Position numbers and translations under genes: made by a program | Source of the DNA: Bacteroidota bacterium | Lineage (GTDB): Bacteria > Bacteroidota > Bacteroidia > AKYH767-A > OLB10 | Direction: 5' to 3' | NCBI GenBank assembly: GCA_016721435.1 | Contig: JADKIC010000008.1 | Coordinates: 1 to 64,000 of the forward strand | DNA length: 64,000 nucleotides | In this document: positions 1-9,986 of the stretch, piece by piece | How positions within the stretch are numbered: position 1 is the stretch's first letter | Layout of the letters: each line of letters starts with the position of its first letter | Notes under the pieces: model-generated | Databases searched by the model: none | What the model was told of the DNA's origin: nothing | What the model saw: the letters and a program-made list of their open reading frames with translations, nothing else

Positions 1-26
1 AAGTGTTCTTGATGTTTCATCATGAT

Positions 27-512
27 TTAAAATCCACTCATCAGTTGATCGAAGAAGTACAAGAGGAGTTTGGGTTTAAGAGCCAGTGTGAATAGCAATC
101 CGAAGATGGCTCCCCAGAAATGTGCATCGTGATTGATGCCGGTGCCTCCTTGTTTGCCCATTCTGTATTCAATGAAAAGATACAGTGGACCCATCAGAAT
201 GCCCGGGATGCCGATCACTCCAAAAAAGTAAATTTTACTCCAGGGTTGAAATAATATGGCCGCAAAGATGACCGCGGAGACAGCACCGGAAGCACCCAGT
301 GAATTGTAATAATGATTGTCTTTGTTCTTTTGGAGAGAGGGTCCGTTGGCAATCACAATGGCACCGAGATAAAGGAGCAACATGCGCCACCACTGCTTTT
401 TATGATGCACTAAATAAGGATTCAATATCCATTTTCGCATCAGGTCTTCGTTGTTAAAGGCCAATAGGGAGGCGACAAGGGTAATACCAATCAAGATAAT
501 AGTGATACTCAT
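27..512 (-). CDS. Rhomboid-family intramembrane serine protease with an internal gap
   Basis: A 161-residue membrane protein of the rhomboid (GlpG-type) family, which cleaves transmembrane segments of substrate proteins in the inner membrane. The catalytic Ser is visible in the GASGAVSA motif (S75) and the catalytic His in NHDAHFWGAIFG (about H131). Between residues 43 and 46 (about base 380) the first helix runs straight into the helix that normally follows the second and third ones, so the usual HxxxN oxyanion segment and roughly 60 residues of the expected protein are absent. The join is in frame. Either the gene carries a real internal deletion and is inactive, or the assembly collapsed here. 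The family call is firm; activity is doubtful. Confidence 0.8.
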   Translation of the reverse strand: MSITIILIGITLVASLLAFNNEDLMRKWILNPYLVHHKKQWWRMLLLYLGAIVIANGPSLQKNKDNHYYNSLGASGAVSAVIFAAILFQPWSKIYFFGVIGIPGILMGPLYLFIEYRMGKQGGTGINHDAHFWGAIFGLLFTLALKPKLLLYFFDQLMSGF

Positions 513-617
513 ATCGACAAAGATAATAATTCTGTAATGATCTGATAGTTAGTTGTTATTGCGAGTCAAGCATTTGTATTCGTTTATCCTGAATTAACTC
601 GAAAATGTAATGGACCT

Positions 618-2151
618 TTGCTTTTTATAGCTCTCGTTTTAGTGAACTCAAACAAAGTATTTGGTCATTCAATTCCTTTATTAAGACGTATTCCCGTCTT
701 GCGTTTTCTTCTGCCATTTATTGCGGGTATTCTTATTGCAGAACTGCTGCCCACATTTCTTCATCTGCTTTTTCTACGTCTCTGGATGATCCTCATCGTC
801 TGTTGGATTTTATTGTTCGTCAGTTATAAATCAGGATTTCGCAAGCGTCATTATTTCGGAGGATTGTTGCAATTGTACTTCATGGTGGCCGGTATTGGAC
901 TAAGTTGTTTGTTCATGGAGAAATACAGGCCGGGACATTATACTTCCGTAGATGTCATCAGCGGTGTTAAATCCAGGGTGATATCCTCATTGCAGGGGAA
1001 GAAAAAATCATTTAAAGTACTGGTAGAAATTGAAGCCATAAAGACCGGAGAGAAGTGGGCCTGCAGTAGTGGTAAAATGATGGTGTATTTAAAGAAGGAT
1101 ACTACTTTTGAGGCCATACGATATGGTGATCAATTGATGTTTAACCGTACTCCGGAGATGGTAAATGGAGACAGTAACAATCTGGCAGCGAAACTCAGTT
1201 TACATCGTCAGGTATTTTCCAGAGTGTATCTGAATAAACTGATCCATCTAAAATCAAAAGACAACTCTTTTTCTTTTATGGCAACTGCCATTGAATGTCG
1301 TCGCACGATAGCCTCCTGTTTGATGGAGCAGTTTAAGGGTTCGAAGGAAGCTGCTATCGCCGTGGCCTTATTGGTTGGGGAGGAGGTGAGTATTGATGAG
1401 GATTTAAGTACCGCGTATGCCGCCACAGGGACCTTGCATGTTTTGGCTGTTTCAGGGATGCACGTCGGACTCATCTATTTGCTCCTGGGATTTATCTTCA
1501 AGCCCTTAAGCAATCATAAAACAGGAAGACATCTTTACTATCCCTTAGTGATAAGTTGCGTCTGGTGTTATGCTTTTATTGCCGGTGCCGCTCCATCTAT
1601 CGTGAGGGCTTCAGCGATGTGTATGTTCTTCCTGATTGCAAAATGGATCGACCGGAAAAATTTAGGGATCGGATCATTGGGTGCTTCTTTATTTTTTCTG
1701 CTGATGGTAAATCCGTTTAATATTTACGAACCGGGACTCCAACTCTCCTTATTTGCTGTATGGGGAATCATTTGGTTGCAGCAGCCCATCTTGAGGTTAT
1801 GGGTTCCTGGCAACTGGTTGTTTTTTAAATTATGGGAGGTAACCTGTGTTTCGTTGCCGCTCAAATCATGACCTTGCCGGTTTCACTTTTTACTTCGGGC
1901 AATTGCCAAATTACTTTCTGATCGCTAATCTTTTTGTCATTCCACTTACTACCGCCTGCATCTATGGTTGCATACTTCAACTGTTGGTAACTCCCTTACC
2001 GTTAGTTCAGGAATACGTCATTTGGATAAATGCTTTCTTTCTCAAAATTTCTAATTTCCTCGTCTTGGAAATGAAGGACTGGCCCGGAGCAGTAAGTAGA
2101 TGGACGGTTTCGTTTTCGGATATGCTTTTTCTGTACCTGTTAATCTTTTAA
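618..2151 (+). CDS. comEC: ComEC/Rec2-type DNA uptake channel protein (frameshifted)
   Basis: An inner-membrane competence protein: an N-terminal DUF4131-like domain followed by the multi-helix competence domain, with the conserved core HVLAVSGMHVGLIYLLLG near residue 280. It would form the channel that takes up single-stranded DNA. The frame breaks near 1855 and again near 1901. Adding one base at each restores the sequence AAQIMTLPVSLFTSGQLPNY. A third missing T near 2150 may let the gene run to about 2216. The start is uncertain: the frame opens with TTG at 618, and GTG at 642 is also possible. No C-terminal metallo-beta-lactamase domain is seen, so this is either a short Bacteroidota ComEC or a truncated one. 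It is divergent from the rhomboid gene. Confidence 0.85.
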
Positions 2152-2239
2152 TTGATTATTGGGTAAAGACAAGAAATTTCCGGATTGTCATCCACAGCTC
2201 TTGTTATTTGCAATCAAAAGCGCGATTACTATAATTCAG

Positions 2240-3066
2240 CTAATTCAAATACCTGATCTGCCCGATACCTTTTTCGGTTTGTTTCAGTGAACAACATTCA
2301 TTCACCGGATCATGTTCAAAGAATAAGATAAAGTCCTTCTCAATAGCTTCTTTCAGGAAGTTCGCTTTTTCATCCAGGCTCAACAGTGGACGCGTATCAT
2401 ACGCCATGACAAATGGTACAGGGAGATGGGCCACCGAAGGCATTAAGTCTGCGAGGAACACAATCGTTTTACCTTTGTATTGAATATGCGGGAGCATCAT
2501 TCCATCGGTATGACCATTCACATATTTTATTTTCACCCCGGGAAATAGTTCGGCTCCATCCTGCGTAAATTTCAATTGACCACTTTCTTCAATGGGAAGA
2601 ATATTTTCTTTGAGGAAGCTGGCCTTTTCACGTGCATTGGGTTCAGTCGCCCATTTCCAGTGATTTGCATTGCTCCAGTAGGTGGCATTTGGAAATGCAA
2701 CTTCAAAGCCATTACCATCGTGCTTCCTGTTAATACTTCCTCCGCAATGATCAAAGTGCAGATGTGTCAGGAAAACGTCCGTGATATCTTTATAGTCAAC
2801 ACCCAGTCGATGCAGTGATTTTCCCAATGAAACATCGCCATGCAAATAATAATGACCGAAGAATTTTTCATCCTGCTTATTGCCGATACCATTATCGATC
2901 AGAATCAGTTTGTCGCCATCTTCAATCAACAGACATCTCATCGCCCAGGTGCACATATTATTCTCATCGGCAGGATTGAGTTTATTCCACATGGTTTTTG
3001 GAACCACGCCAAACATAGCACCTCCGTCAAGTTTAAAAATCCGGTATCAATCGTGTGGAGTTTCAT
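2240..3066 (-). CDS. MBL-fold metallo-hydrolase
   Basis: A cytoplasmic metallo-beta-lactamase-fold hydrolase of about 275 residues. The zinc motif THLHFDHCGG is present, with a second His in NGHTDGMM and an Asp in VFLADLMP, as needed for a binuclear metal centre. The substrate is not known; lactonase- or thioesterase-like chemistry would fit the fold. The longest unbroken frame starts at 3016, but a start at 3066 (MKLHTIDTGFF...) is better. Adding one T to the T-run near 3040 joins it in frame to the MFGVVPK segment, and a TAnnTTTG box lies 17 bases before it. Confidence 0.85.
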
Positions 3067-3083
3067 AGGTAGATAATTTTGCA

Positions 3084-3091
3084 CAAAAGTA
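3084..3091 (-). promoter_or_regulatory. -7 promoter element of the MBL hydrolase gene
   Basis: Read on the minus strand this is TACTTTTG, a match to the Bacteroidota -7 consensus TAnnTTTG, 17 bases before the ATG at 3066. It supports the longer start for the hydrolase. Confidence 0.5.
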
Positions 3092-3210
3092 GGTATTTGG
3101 TTAGTTGGTGGGTTGTTGGATTTATATGCTTGCAGGTGGGCGGTCAAAGGCACACTTCCCCCGCGTCCCCTGGGCCTTCCCCGAGTCGTGATGTCGACCC
3201 CCGCGCCTGT

Positions 3211-3234
3211 CTACCGAAGCCTCGGCTTAGGTAG
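3211..3234. repeat. Hairpin in a GC-rich intergenic patch
   Basis: Two 11-base arms, CTACCGAAGCC and GGCTTAGGTAG, pair with one mismatch around a 2-base loop. The hairpin sits in an unusually GC-rich stretch (about 3135-3235) between the divergent MBL hydrolase and mpl genes. It lacks a T-run and is not placed as a terminator. Its function is unknown; it could be a repeat-element remnant. Confidence 0.5.
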
Positions 3235-3308
3235 GGTTAAGCAAATAATTGCTTTTGTTAAACTAATATTCAAACTTAGACGAATGTGCCCGGTTTCCTT
3301 TAAAACAA

Positions 3309-3316
3309 TATTTTTG
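3309..3316 (+). promoter_or_regulatory. -7 promoter element of the mpl-like gene
   Basis: TATTTTTG matches TAnnTTTG and ends only 8 bases before the second ATG (3324) of the ligase gene. If used, it implies an almost leaderless transcript. No clear -33 box was found, so the call is tentative. Confidence 0.35.
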
Positions 3317-3320
3317 TCGC

Positions 3321-4664
3321 ATGATGAAGGTCCATTTCATAGCTATTGGCGGTGCTGCCATGCATAATCTCGCGCTGGCGTTACAACATAAAGGGTATCA
3401 GGTTTCGGGTTCAGATGATGAGATCAACGAGCCGTCAAAGAGTCGATTGGAGAAAGCCGGATTGTTGCCTTCGGAGATGGGATGGTTTCCGGAAAAAATC
3501 CACAGCGGACTCGATGCCGTTATTCTGGGGAGGCATGCCCGGGCAGAGAATCCTGAATTGTTGCGTGCGAAAGAACTGGGAGTGCCGGTGTTTTCCTATC
3601 CGGAGTATCTCTACGAGCAGTCGAAGAGTAAACGTCGTTTTGTCATTGGCGGGAGTCACGGCAAGACCAGTATTACTGCTATGATCCTGCATGTGTTGAA
3701 TTACCATCAGATGGATTTCGATTATATGGTCGGCTCCCAACTGGATGGCTTCGAGCGGATGGTACGACTTTCTGAATCAGCACCGATTATCATTCTGGAA
3801 GGAGATGAATATTTATCTTCACCCATTGATCGCCGACCGAAATTTCATCTCTATAAAGCCGATGTGGCACTGTTGAGTGGAATAGCCTGGGATCATATCA
3901 ATGTGTTTCCCACTTTTGATAATTATGTGGAGCAGTTTCGGATTTTTGTGAATCAGATTCCGGAAGAGGGTACATTGATTTATTGTGCAGAAGATAAAGA
4001 GGTCGTAACTGTTTGCGAAAATGCATCAAAAGTAAAAAGGAGGTTGTCGTATGGTATACCTGCACATCGGATTGTTGATGGAAATACAATTTTAGAAACC
4101 GAATATGGTGAGTATACATTGCAAATTTTCGGAAAGCATAATTTAATGAATCTGGAAGGTGCACGATTGATGTGCAATGAAGCCGGTGTGAACGATCAGG
4201 ATTTTTATACTGCGATATCTTCTTTTAAAGGTGCTGCCCGTCGACTTGAACTCGTGCATCGGGAGCCCGGCAAAGTGGTTTATCGTGATTTTGCACATTC
4301 GTCTTCTAAGTTAAAAGCAACGATTGAAGCGGTGCGGGAACAATTTGAAGGATGGAAACTTGTTGCCTGTATGGAGTTGCATACATTCAGTAGCTTAAGT
4401 GAACAATTTTTGGCCCACTATTCCGGCTCGATGGATCAGGCAGATCAGGCCTTTGTTTATTTCAATCCGCAAACAATAGCCCATAAAAAGCTTGCACCTA
4501 TTTCTACTCAACAGGTGAAAGCTGCATTCAACAATGAGAAATTAGAAACTTTCACCGATCCAAAAGGGTTATTTTCTGCAATTAAGTCATCAATAGCTGA
4601 ACGAACCGTCATATTAATGATGAGCTCAGGAGTTTTTGATGGGGTGAATTTGAAAGCAATTTGA
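3321..4664 (+). CDS. mpl: Mpl-type UDP-N-acetylmuramate:tripeptide ligase (peptidoglycan recycling)
   Basis: A 447-residue Mur-ligase-family enzyme. The N-terminal Rossmann segment reads HFIAIGGAAMHNLALAL, followed by the ATP-binding P-loop GGSHGKTSITAM near residue 114, the central ligase domain (GDEYLSSPID, then WDHINVFP) and the C-terminal domain (DFAHSSSKLKATIEA). The family joins UDP-MurNAc to recycled L-Ala-gamma-D-Glu-meso-DAP peptide in the cytoplasm. The HNLALALQ start and the RDFAHSSSK motif separate it from MurC. Two ATGs lie in tandem at 3321 and 3324; the second fits relatives that begin MKVHFIAIGG. The gene is intact. Confidence 0.88.
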   Translation: MMKVHFIAIGGAAMHNLALALQHKGYQVSGSDDEINEPSKSRLEKAGLLPSEMGWFPEKIHSGLDAVILGRHARAENPELLRAKELGVPVFSYPEYLYEQSKSKRRFVIGGSHGKTSITAMILHVLNYHQMDFDYMVGSQLDGFERMVRLSESAPIIILEGDEYLSSPIDRRPKFHLYKADVALLSGIAWDHINVFPTFDNYVEQFRIFVNQIPEEGTLIYCAEDKEVVTVCENASKVKRRLSYGIPAHRIVDGNTILETEYGEYTLQIFGKHNLMNLEGARLMCNEAGVNDQDFYTAISSFKGAARRLELVHREPGKVVYRDFAHSSSKLKATIEAVREQFEGWKLVACMELHTFSSLSEQFLAHYSGSMDQADQAFVYFNPQTIAHKKLAPISTQQVKAAFNNEKLETFTDPKGLFSAIKSSIAERTVILMMSSGVFDGVNLKAI

Positions 4665-4752
4665 GCACGCTATCGGCTATGGGGTAATGTTTTGCAATTT
4701 GGCGTTCGGCTGAGGAACGAAGTTGATGCTAGGCTGCAGTTAGCAGTAAGTT

Positions 4753-5211
4753 TTATTCGTTTTTAATTCGAGTTGAGTGAAGCATTTCTAGTTTCCATCC
4801 ACTCTCTGTTAAAATTGCCGTTGCGCTTTCTAACCAATGAGCTTTTCTAATGATTTTATTGTCAGTTGAGAATGTCGCATAGTTTTGGTATGCAATCCAT
4901 GCCATTCTGTTTGCGATTTTAATTTCAATAATTTCAATTGTATTCATACGTTTTGGATTCGGTTTCCGAAGTATGGCATTATCCAAATAATTTGTAATAG
5001 AATCGTTATTCCAAACTTCTCCGTTTTCCAAAAGCAGGAAGTCTTTGGTGTAGTATTTATCAATATTTTTAGAATTTAATTTAGACCATATTTCGTCAAA
5101 AGATTCAATTACTAAATTTTTAATATGAGTTTTGTCGGTTTCATTTGAAACTTGACCGAATGATATCGTTGTAAAAAACATCATTAAAATTATGGAGTTA
5201 TGTCTTTTCAT
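4753..5211 (-). CDS. Secreted NTF2-like (DUF4440-type) protein
   Basis: 152 residues with an N-terminal signal peptide (MKRHNSIILMMFFTTISFGQ). The remainder looks like a single SnoaL/DUF4440-type NTF2 fold: an N-terminal helix, YYTKDFLLLENGEVW, then strands ending in WLESATAILTESGWKLEMLHSTRI. Such proteins bind small ligands or act as simple isomerases or hydrolases, and the substrate here cannot be told. It stands alone, convergent with mpl. The gene is more AT-rich than its neighbours. Confidence 0.6.
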   Translation of the reverse strand: MKRHNSIILMMFFTTISFGQVSNETDKTHIKNLVIESFDEIWSKLNSKNIDKYYTKDFLLLENGEVWNNDSITNYLDNAILRKPNPKRMNTIEIIEIKIANRMAWIAYQNYATFSTDNKIIRKAHWLESATAILTESGWKLEMLHSTRIKNE

Positions 5212-5530
5212 TCTTGTTGGTTTAAATTTCTTCTAACTTTTGGCTTGTAGCTATCTGCTTTTGGCGGCCGGCTATTAGATTAAAGTTACTTTTCATGAGT
5301 TTTTGTATTCAGTAACTTATGATGCTAAAATACTAATCTTAAATTAACCTCGGTTTATCTTTTAACTTTTATATGCAAATGGGAATACAAATTTTACAAA
5401 GAAGCGTGAGTCGCTTCGTATCTTGATTTCAATTCGGAATCACAAACACCTCGTGACTTTGTAAAGTTTGAAAGAAGTCTTCTCTTCCTATTGTAATGAA
5501 ATTAAATTTATTTACCCATGACCAACATTT

Positions 5531-5732
5531 CAGTACCACAGCCACGTCGTGGCTAAACACTGGTGGCAGCAGAAGATCGCATTCTCTCCCAACATTAGGC
5601 CCCACCCGACCGCAGGTCGGGTGGGGCGTGAGAGGAGTGTCGCAGCTTTCTGTTATTGATGTAGCGCCACGTTGTGGCTGCGTAAAGTAAAGATCATGCG
5701 GTACAAGCGATTTTAATTGAAATCAGGAATTA
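5531..5732. repeat. Long tandem repeat, copy 1, with a perfect 12-bp hairpin
   Basis: First copy of a ~204-bp direct repeat. It contains the palindromic core CCACGTCGTGG (5542-5552), a perfect inverted repeat CCCCACCCGACC/GGTCGGGTGGGG (5600-5611 and 5615-5626, loop GCA), a second GCGCCACGTTGTGGC-type core, and the end GATTTTAATTGAAATCAGGAATTA. It is a noncoding, REP/BIME-like structure. Copy 2 follows after about 41 bases. Confidence 0.8.
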
Positions 5733-5773
5733 GCCGGAACATTGCTGGAAGAAGAGCATATTTTTCATCCGGT

Positions 5774-5977
5774 CAGTATCACAGTCACGTCGTGGCGAAA
5801 AACTGGTTGCAGCAGAAGAGTGGATTTCTCTCCCCACTATAAAGCCCCACTCGACCGAAGGTCGGGTGGGGCGTGAGAGGAGTGTCGCAGCTGTCTGTTA
5901 CTGATGTAGCGCCACGTTGTGGCTGTGTAAAATAAAGTTCATCCTGTATAATCGATTTTAATTGAAATCAGGAATTA
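5774..5977. repeat. Long tandem repeat, copy 2
   Basis: Second copy of the repeat at 5531-5732, same orientation and same internal order. The hairpin stem carries one change (CCCCACTCGACC), leaving one mismatch. The difference shows that the copies have diverged and are not an assembly duplication. Confidence 0.8.
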
Positions 5978-6083
5978 ACTTCGTTGGGGGATATACACGA
6001 GGTTTAGGCTCGATTAGTTAATTACACATCCAAAATGTCGCTACGCTGTGGTTGCGGAGAATGTAATTCCTCTGTAAGCTGGG

Positions 6084-6142
6084 AGCCGAAAGCCGGAAGC
6101 TGGTAGCCGGTAGCCGGATGCCGATAACTCAAAGCCGGAAGC
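6084..6142. repeat. Heptanucleotide repeat cluster (AGCCGRW)
   Basis: About eight consecutive 7-base units of the form AGCCGAA, AGCCGGA, AGCTGGT, AGCCGGT, AGCCGGA, TGCCGAT, ending at the rho stop codon. Similar clusters occur at 13651-13686, 60923-60966 and 61117-61151. It is noncoding and its function is unknown. Confidence 0.75.
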
Positions 6143-6146
6143 AACT

Positions 6147-7909
6147 CTACGAGTTCATCGATACAAGAAACTCTTCATTCGATTTCGTGCCGCGCATTCG
6201 ATCGAGAAGGAAATCCATCGCTTCGAGGGGATTCATATCGGCGAGGTGGTTACGAAGCACCCACATCTTTTGAAGCATCTCACGATCCAGTAATAAATCA
6301 TCGCGGCGGGTGCTGGATCCCACCAGATCAATGGCAGGGAATACACGTTTGTTCGCGAGCTTGCGATCCAATTGCAATTCCATGTTTCCTGTTCCTTTGA
6401 ATTCCTCGAAAATTACTTCGTCCATTTTAGAACCGGTATCGATGAGTGCTGTTGCTAATATCGTGAGTGACCCACCGTTTTCAATTTTACGGGCAGCACC
6501 GAAAAAGCGTTTTGGTTTTTGAAGTGCATTGGCTTCCACACCTCCCGATAAAACTTTTCCGGAGGCAGGGGCTACAGTGTTATAAGCGCGGGCTAATCGG
6601 GTGATAGAGTCCAGTAAGATGCACACATCATGTCCGCATTCTACCAGGCGCTTTGCTTTTTCAAGTACGATATTGGCGATTTTCACATGACGGTCAGCAG
6701 GTTCATCAAAGGTGGAAGAAACCACTTCTGCACGGACACTGCGTGCCATATCGGTCACTTCTTCCGGACGTTCATCAATCAGGAGAATGATGAGATACAC
6801 TTCCGGATGGTTGGCCGCTATGGCATTCGCCACTTCTTTTAATAAAACTGTTTTCCTGTTTTAGGCTGCGCCACGATGAGTCCACGCTGACCTTTTCCGA
6901 TAGGCGTGAACATATCGATAACGCGGGTCGAATAATTCCCCATACCGTACACCAGATCGAATTTTTCATGTGCAAAAAGCGGAGTCAGGAAGTCAAAAGG
7001 CACCCTGTCGCGAACGATTTCGGGTGACAAGCCATTGATAGTGTCAATCTTTACCAATGGAAAATATTTTTCTCCTTCACGCGGAGCACGAACAGAACAA
7101 CGAACGGTATCGCCCGCCTTCAATCCATATTGTTTCACCTGAATTTGAGAAACGATAATATCATCGGGAGAGGGTAAATAATTATAGTCGGAGGATCGAA
7201 GGAAGCCGACACCTTCCGGCATCAGTTCCAATACACCTTCTGCAATTACTGCATTTCCGAAATCATAAACCGGTTCAGTCGAAGCAATAGGTTTGCGTTC
7301 GCGAATCGGCATCTCCCGGGCAGGAGTAGGGTAGGCCATTGGCTCGCGATTCGGAGCTCTGAAAGGCTCTGCTGATCTTTCTGCCGGTGGAAATGGATTA
7401 GCTTCCGCACGCATGCCATCCGACTCTCTGATGGGTAATTCCTGCTGAAAAGATTTACGGGGTGCTTTTTCGCTGCTCACAGAATGAGGCTGGTAAACCG
7501 GGGCCGATGCTTTTTCAATTTCTTCATCAGAACGTTGAGGAATAATTCGCTGCCTTTTTGGACGGTTGGGATCGTTATCCGCATCCGCTGAAGATGGGGA
7601 AGGAGCCGGTGCAGCCTTTGGTGTTTTAGCAGGGGCTGGTGTAGCCTTTGCTGCGGGAGCGGGTGCAGGAGTGGCTGCTTTTTCCTTTGCTTTAGAAGTG
7701 GCTCTCGGTTTTTTTACAGACTCTGTTTTTTCAGGGATTTCAATACCTAAAGCTCCAAAATTGATTTCGGGATTTAAGGCCTGATGATCAAGGATGCGAT
7801 AAACCAGATCCTGTTTTTTTAAACTTTCGAAATTTTCGATACTCAGCTTACGGGCAATATCTTTCAATTCCGGTAAGAGTTTTTCATTCAGTTGAATGAT
7901 GTCAAACAT
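6147..7909 (-). CDS. rho: Transcription termination factor Rho (frameshifted)
   Basis: Hexameric RNA-dependent ATPase that terminates transcription. About 587 residues in order: Rho_N domain (about 1-45), an Ala/Pro-rich low-complexity insert (about 70-110) and a basic NRPKRQRIIPQR stretch typical of Bacteroidota Rho, an S1/cold-shock RNA-binding domain (about 220-290, GVLELMPEGVGFLRSSDYNY), then the ATPase with P-loop AQPKTGK near 350 and Walker B VCILLDSITRLARAYN. The frame breaks at about 6852, where the A-run after the P-loop lysine is one A short; restoring it gives KTVLLKEVANAIAANHPEVY. The gene is essential in most relatives, so the break is very probably a sequencing error. Confidence 0.95.
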
Positions 7910-8117
7910 GTAAATATGTTATTGGGGTGAATACACAAACGAATAAACCTGAACGATCAGGTAAAGGTGGTAAGGGTTTTGGGGGAACTTCGACGAAACC
8001 TGCCGATTTCTTTTTTTTGTAATCTTTTTTGACAAAAACTGCGTTACAAACGCAATTACACTGCAATAATACAATTAAAACGTTAATCCGGCAAGTTTTG
8101 TTCTCTTTTTCTTACAT

Positions 8118-8150
8118 TGTTTTTTATCAACAAGGTTATGCACATCTTTG
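8118..8150 (+). promoter_or_regulatory. Promoter of the DUF4293 gene
   Basis: A TTG (8118) followed after about 22 bases by CATCTTTG (8143-8150), close to the Bacteroidota TTTG/TAnnTTTG pattern, 19 bases before the ATG at 8170. Confidence 0.5.
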
Positions 8151-8169
8151 CAGTAAGAAAATTTAAGCA

Positions 8170-8652
8170 ATGATTCAGCGAATTCAAACTATCTATCTGG
8201 CCCTGACCGCTATTTGTGGCCTCCTCATGTACTTTTTCCCTTTGGTGAGTCTGGTGCCTGCAACTGCATCAGCCGAGCCGGTGATCTACCATTTATCAGC
8301 CTTGGAAGTGCAAGTAATAACTAACGGTACTTCCAACGTATTAATGCGCCTTTGGCCCGTTGTGGTCCTGAATGCAATAACGATCGCTTTTGCCGTATTT
8401 ACTATCCTTCAGTTTAAAAGTCGTGTGAAACAAATCCGCTTCACCCATTTTTTGCTAATCCTTCAGTTAATTCAGATTGTATTTATTGTATTTGATGTTG
8501 AAAAGTTGAGCACCGTGGCGGGAGAAGGGCATATGATAACTTTCGGCGTGTTTAGTGTGCTTCCGGCATTGCAGCTTTTGTTTACGCGATTGGCGACAGG
8601 TGCAATAAAAAAGGATGAGGCCTTGGTGCGTTCTGCCGATCGTTTACGCTGA
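8170..8652 (+). CDS. DUF4293 family membrane protein
   Basis: 160 residues with four predicted membrane helices. The family marks are the N-terminus MIQRIQTIYLAL and the C-terminus DEALVRSADRLR. Function is unknown, but the family is conserved next to rho and batD-type genes in Bacteroidota. The start is well supported by the promoter just upstream. Its 3' end overlaps the end of the convergent phosphoesterase gene by about nine bases. Confidence 0.85.
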   Translation: MIQRIQTIYLALTAICGLLMYFFPLVSLVPATASAEPVIYHLSALEVQVITNGTSNVLMRLWPVVVLNAITIAFAVFTILQFKSRVKQIRFTHFLLILQLIQIVFIVFDVEKLSTVAGEGHMITFGVFSVLPALQLLFTRLATGAIKKDEALVRSADRLR

Positions 8653-9146
8653 TCTACTTCTTTCGCCCAGTTCTATGACATCCAGTTCTTTCATCTTCCC
8701 CGAATCAATTTTAAATCTGATCAAGGTCCGTACCTTATGAAAACCGTGTATGCCGGCCGCACCCGGATTAATATGTAAATGATTCGCTCCATCTCTAACC
8801 ACTTTAAAAGATGGCTATGTCCGCAGATCAATACATCCGCCGGAAATTTGCCGAGTAAATTTTTTACCTGTGGATTGTATTTTCCGGGATTGCCGGCTAT
8901 ATGAATCATCAGCACTTTTAATCCCTCGCAGTTGAAATACTGGTGTTCGGGAAAAGTGATTCTTACTTTATCATCATCAATATTTCCGTAAACTGCTTTC
9001 AATGGCTTCAGTCGACTGATCTGATCTGCCACAGAAATGTTTCCAATATCGCCGGCATGCCAGACTTCATCGGCTTCACTAACATGTCGCAGGATGCTTT
9101 CATCTATATAACCATGTGTGTCGGAAAGAAGAAGTATTTTTTTCAT
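8644..9146 (-). CDS. YfcE/MJ0936-type metallophosphoesterase (frameshifted)
   Basis: A calcineurin-like phosphoesterase of about 167 residues. Metal-binding motifs are LLSDTHGYID (about 6-15), WHAGDIGN, VYGNIDDD and ICGHSHLLK. The family hydrolyses phosphodiesters in the cytoplasm. The uninterrupted frame stops at 8721 with a foreign tail; the A-run near 8806 is one base short. Restoring it gives KVVRDGANHLHINPGAAGIH and moves the stop to 8644, inside the end of the DUF4293 gene. Confidence 0.85.
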
Positions 9147-9218
9147 CGGATGAAACGAAGATAGATGAAAGGTAATAGCATGAAAAAGTGAATTTATGAG
9201 ACGTCTTGGAAAGCGGGG

Positions 9219-9986
9219 TTATATTTTTTCAATAGCATCTTTTTCTATCCAACCCACATTGCCGTTGGCGATTTTAATTTGCTTCCAGTCCTTTTGATCA
9301 TCAATGATAATTACTTTGGTCCCTTCATGCAACATGAACAATTTAGTGCTTTTATCATCGGGGGAACTTCTGATATAGGAGGTGCTTGCCATGATAATAG
9401 CTTCATTCTTTCCGTAGATGGCGCGATGTGAAGAGTAGGAGAGATAAAAGATGGCCATAGAAGTAAAAAGAAGTGTTAGTGTACATAAGAACGCATTTCT
9501 TTTACCATTTGCTGTAGATGCAAAGAGGTATCCGATGCCGGCAAATAAAGTGATCCATATCAAAGAGATAGCAATAATACTCCAGGTGCCGGGAGAAAAA
9601 GTATGAATTAATGATTGCCACCAGCGCTGATAAAATAAAATCGGAACGGGTTCAATTTTATCAACCGTCGAATTATAGGCCATCCGTAAATTGAAAATAA
9701 CATCTTCGTCCCCGGGATTTATCGTGCGGGCACGTTCGTAATTTAAAATGGCTTTGGAGAGATCGTTTTCTTTAAAATAGCTGTTTCCAAGATTGAAATA
9801 TACTTCTGCTGCAGTATTCCCTTCAGCAATAATTTTTTCGTAGGTAAGGATAGCTTCCTTGTAATTTTTTTCACGATACAGTCCATTCGCTTTACTGAAT
9901 AAACTCTGCGGATTCATTTCTTCCTTGCCGAAGCTGTTGAAGAAGCAAAGAAAGAAAATGACACTTATTGCTAAATACTTTCTCAT
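9219..9986 (-). CDS. batE: BatE-like TPR/SH3 protein
   Basis: 255 residues: a signal peptide, about two TPR repeats (residues 25-95, AEVYFNLGNSYFKENDLSKA), two membrane helices (about 130-185) and a C-terminal bacterial SH3 domain ending in WKQIKIANGNVGWIEKDAIEKI. This is the architecture of BatE proteins of the Bacteroidota aerotolerance (bat) clusters. Its ATG overlaps the batD stop by four bases, so the two are translationally coupled. Confidence 0.8.
   Translation of the reverse strand: MRKYLAISVIFFLCFFNSFGKEEMNPQSLFSKANGLYREKNYKEAILTYEKIIAEGNTAAEVYFNLGNSYFKENDLSKAILNYERARTINPGDEDVIFNLRMAYNSTVDKIEPVPILFYQRWWQSLIHTFSPGTWSIIAISLIWITLFAGIGYLFASTANGKRNAFLCTLTLLFTSMAIFYLSYSSHRAIYGKNEAIIMASTSYIRSSPDDKSTKLFMLHEGTKVIIIDDQKDWKQIKIANGNVGWIEKDAIEKI

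Larger units (their letters stand above)
5212..6146. other. Gene-free repeat region
   Basis: About 930 bases with no convincing gene. It holds two copies of a ~204-bp repeat (5531-5732 and 5774-5977), a weaker third relative of the short palindromic end near 6027-6050, and a heptamer cluster next to the rho stop codon. The short open frame at 5496-5690 lies inside the repeat and is not taken as a gene. Confidence 0.8.

Noticed and set aside
5496..5690. 64-codon open frame
   Set aside because: It lies inside the long tandem repeat and reads through its palindrome; the second copy does not keep the frame.
5531..5977. CRISPR array
   Set aside because: Only two long repeats with unequal sequence, no short spacers and no cas genes. 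No CRISPR array was seen anywhere in the window.
7566..7784. 72-codon Gly/Ala-rich frame on the plus strand
   Set aside because: Antisense to the Ala/Pro-rich linker of Rho; its composition is explained by that gene.
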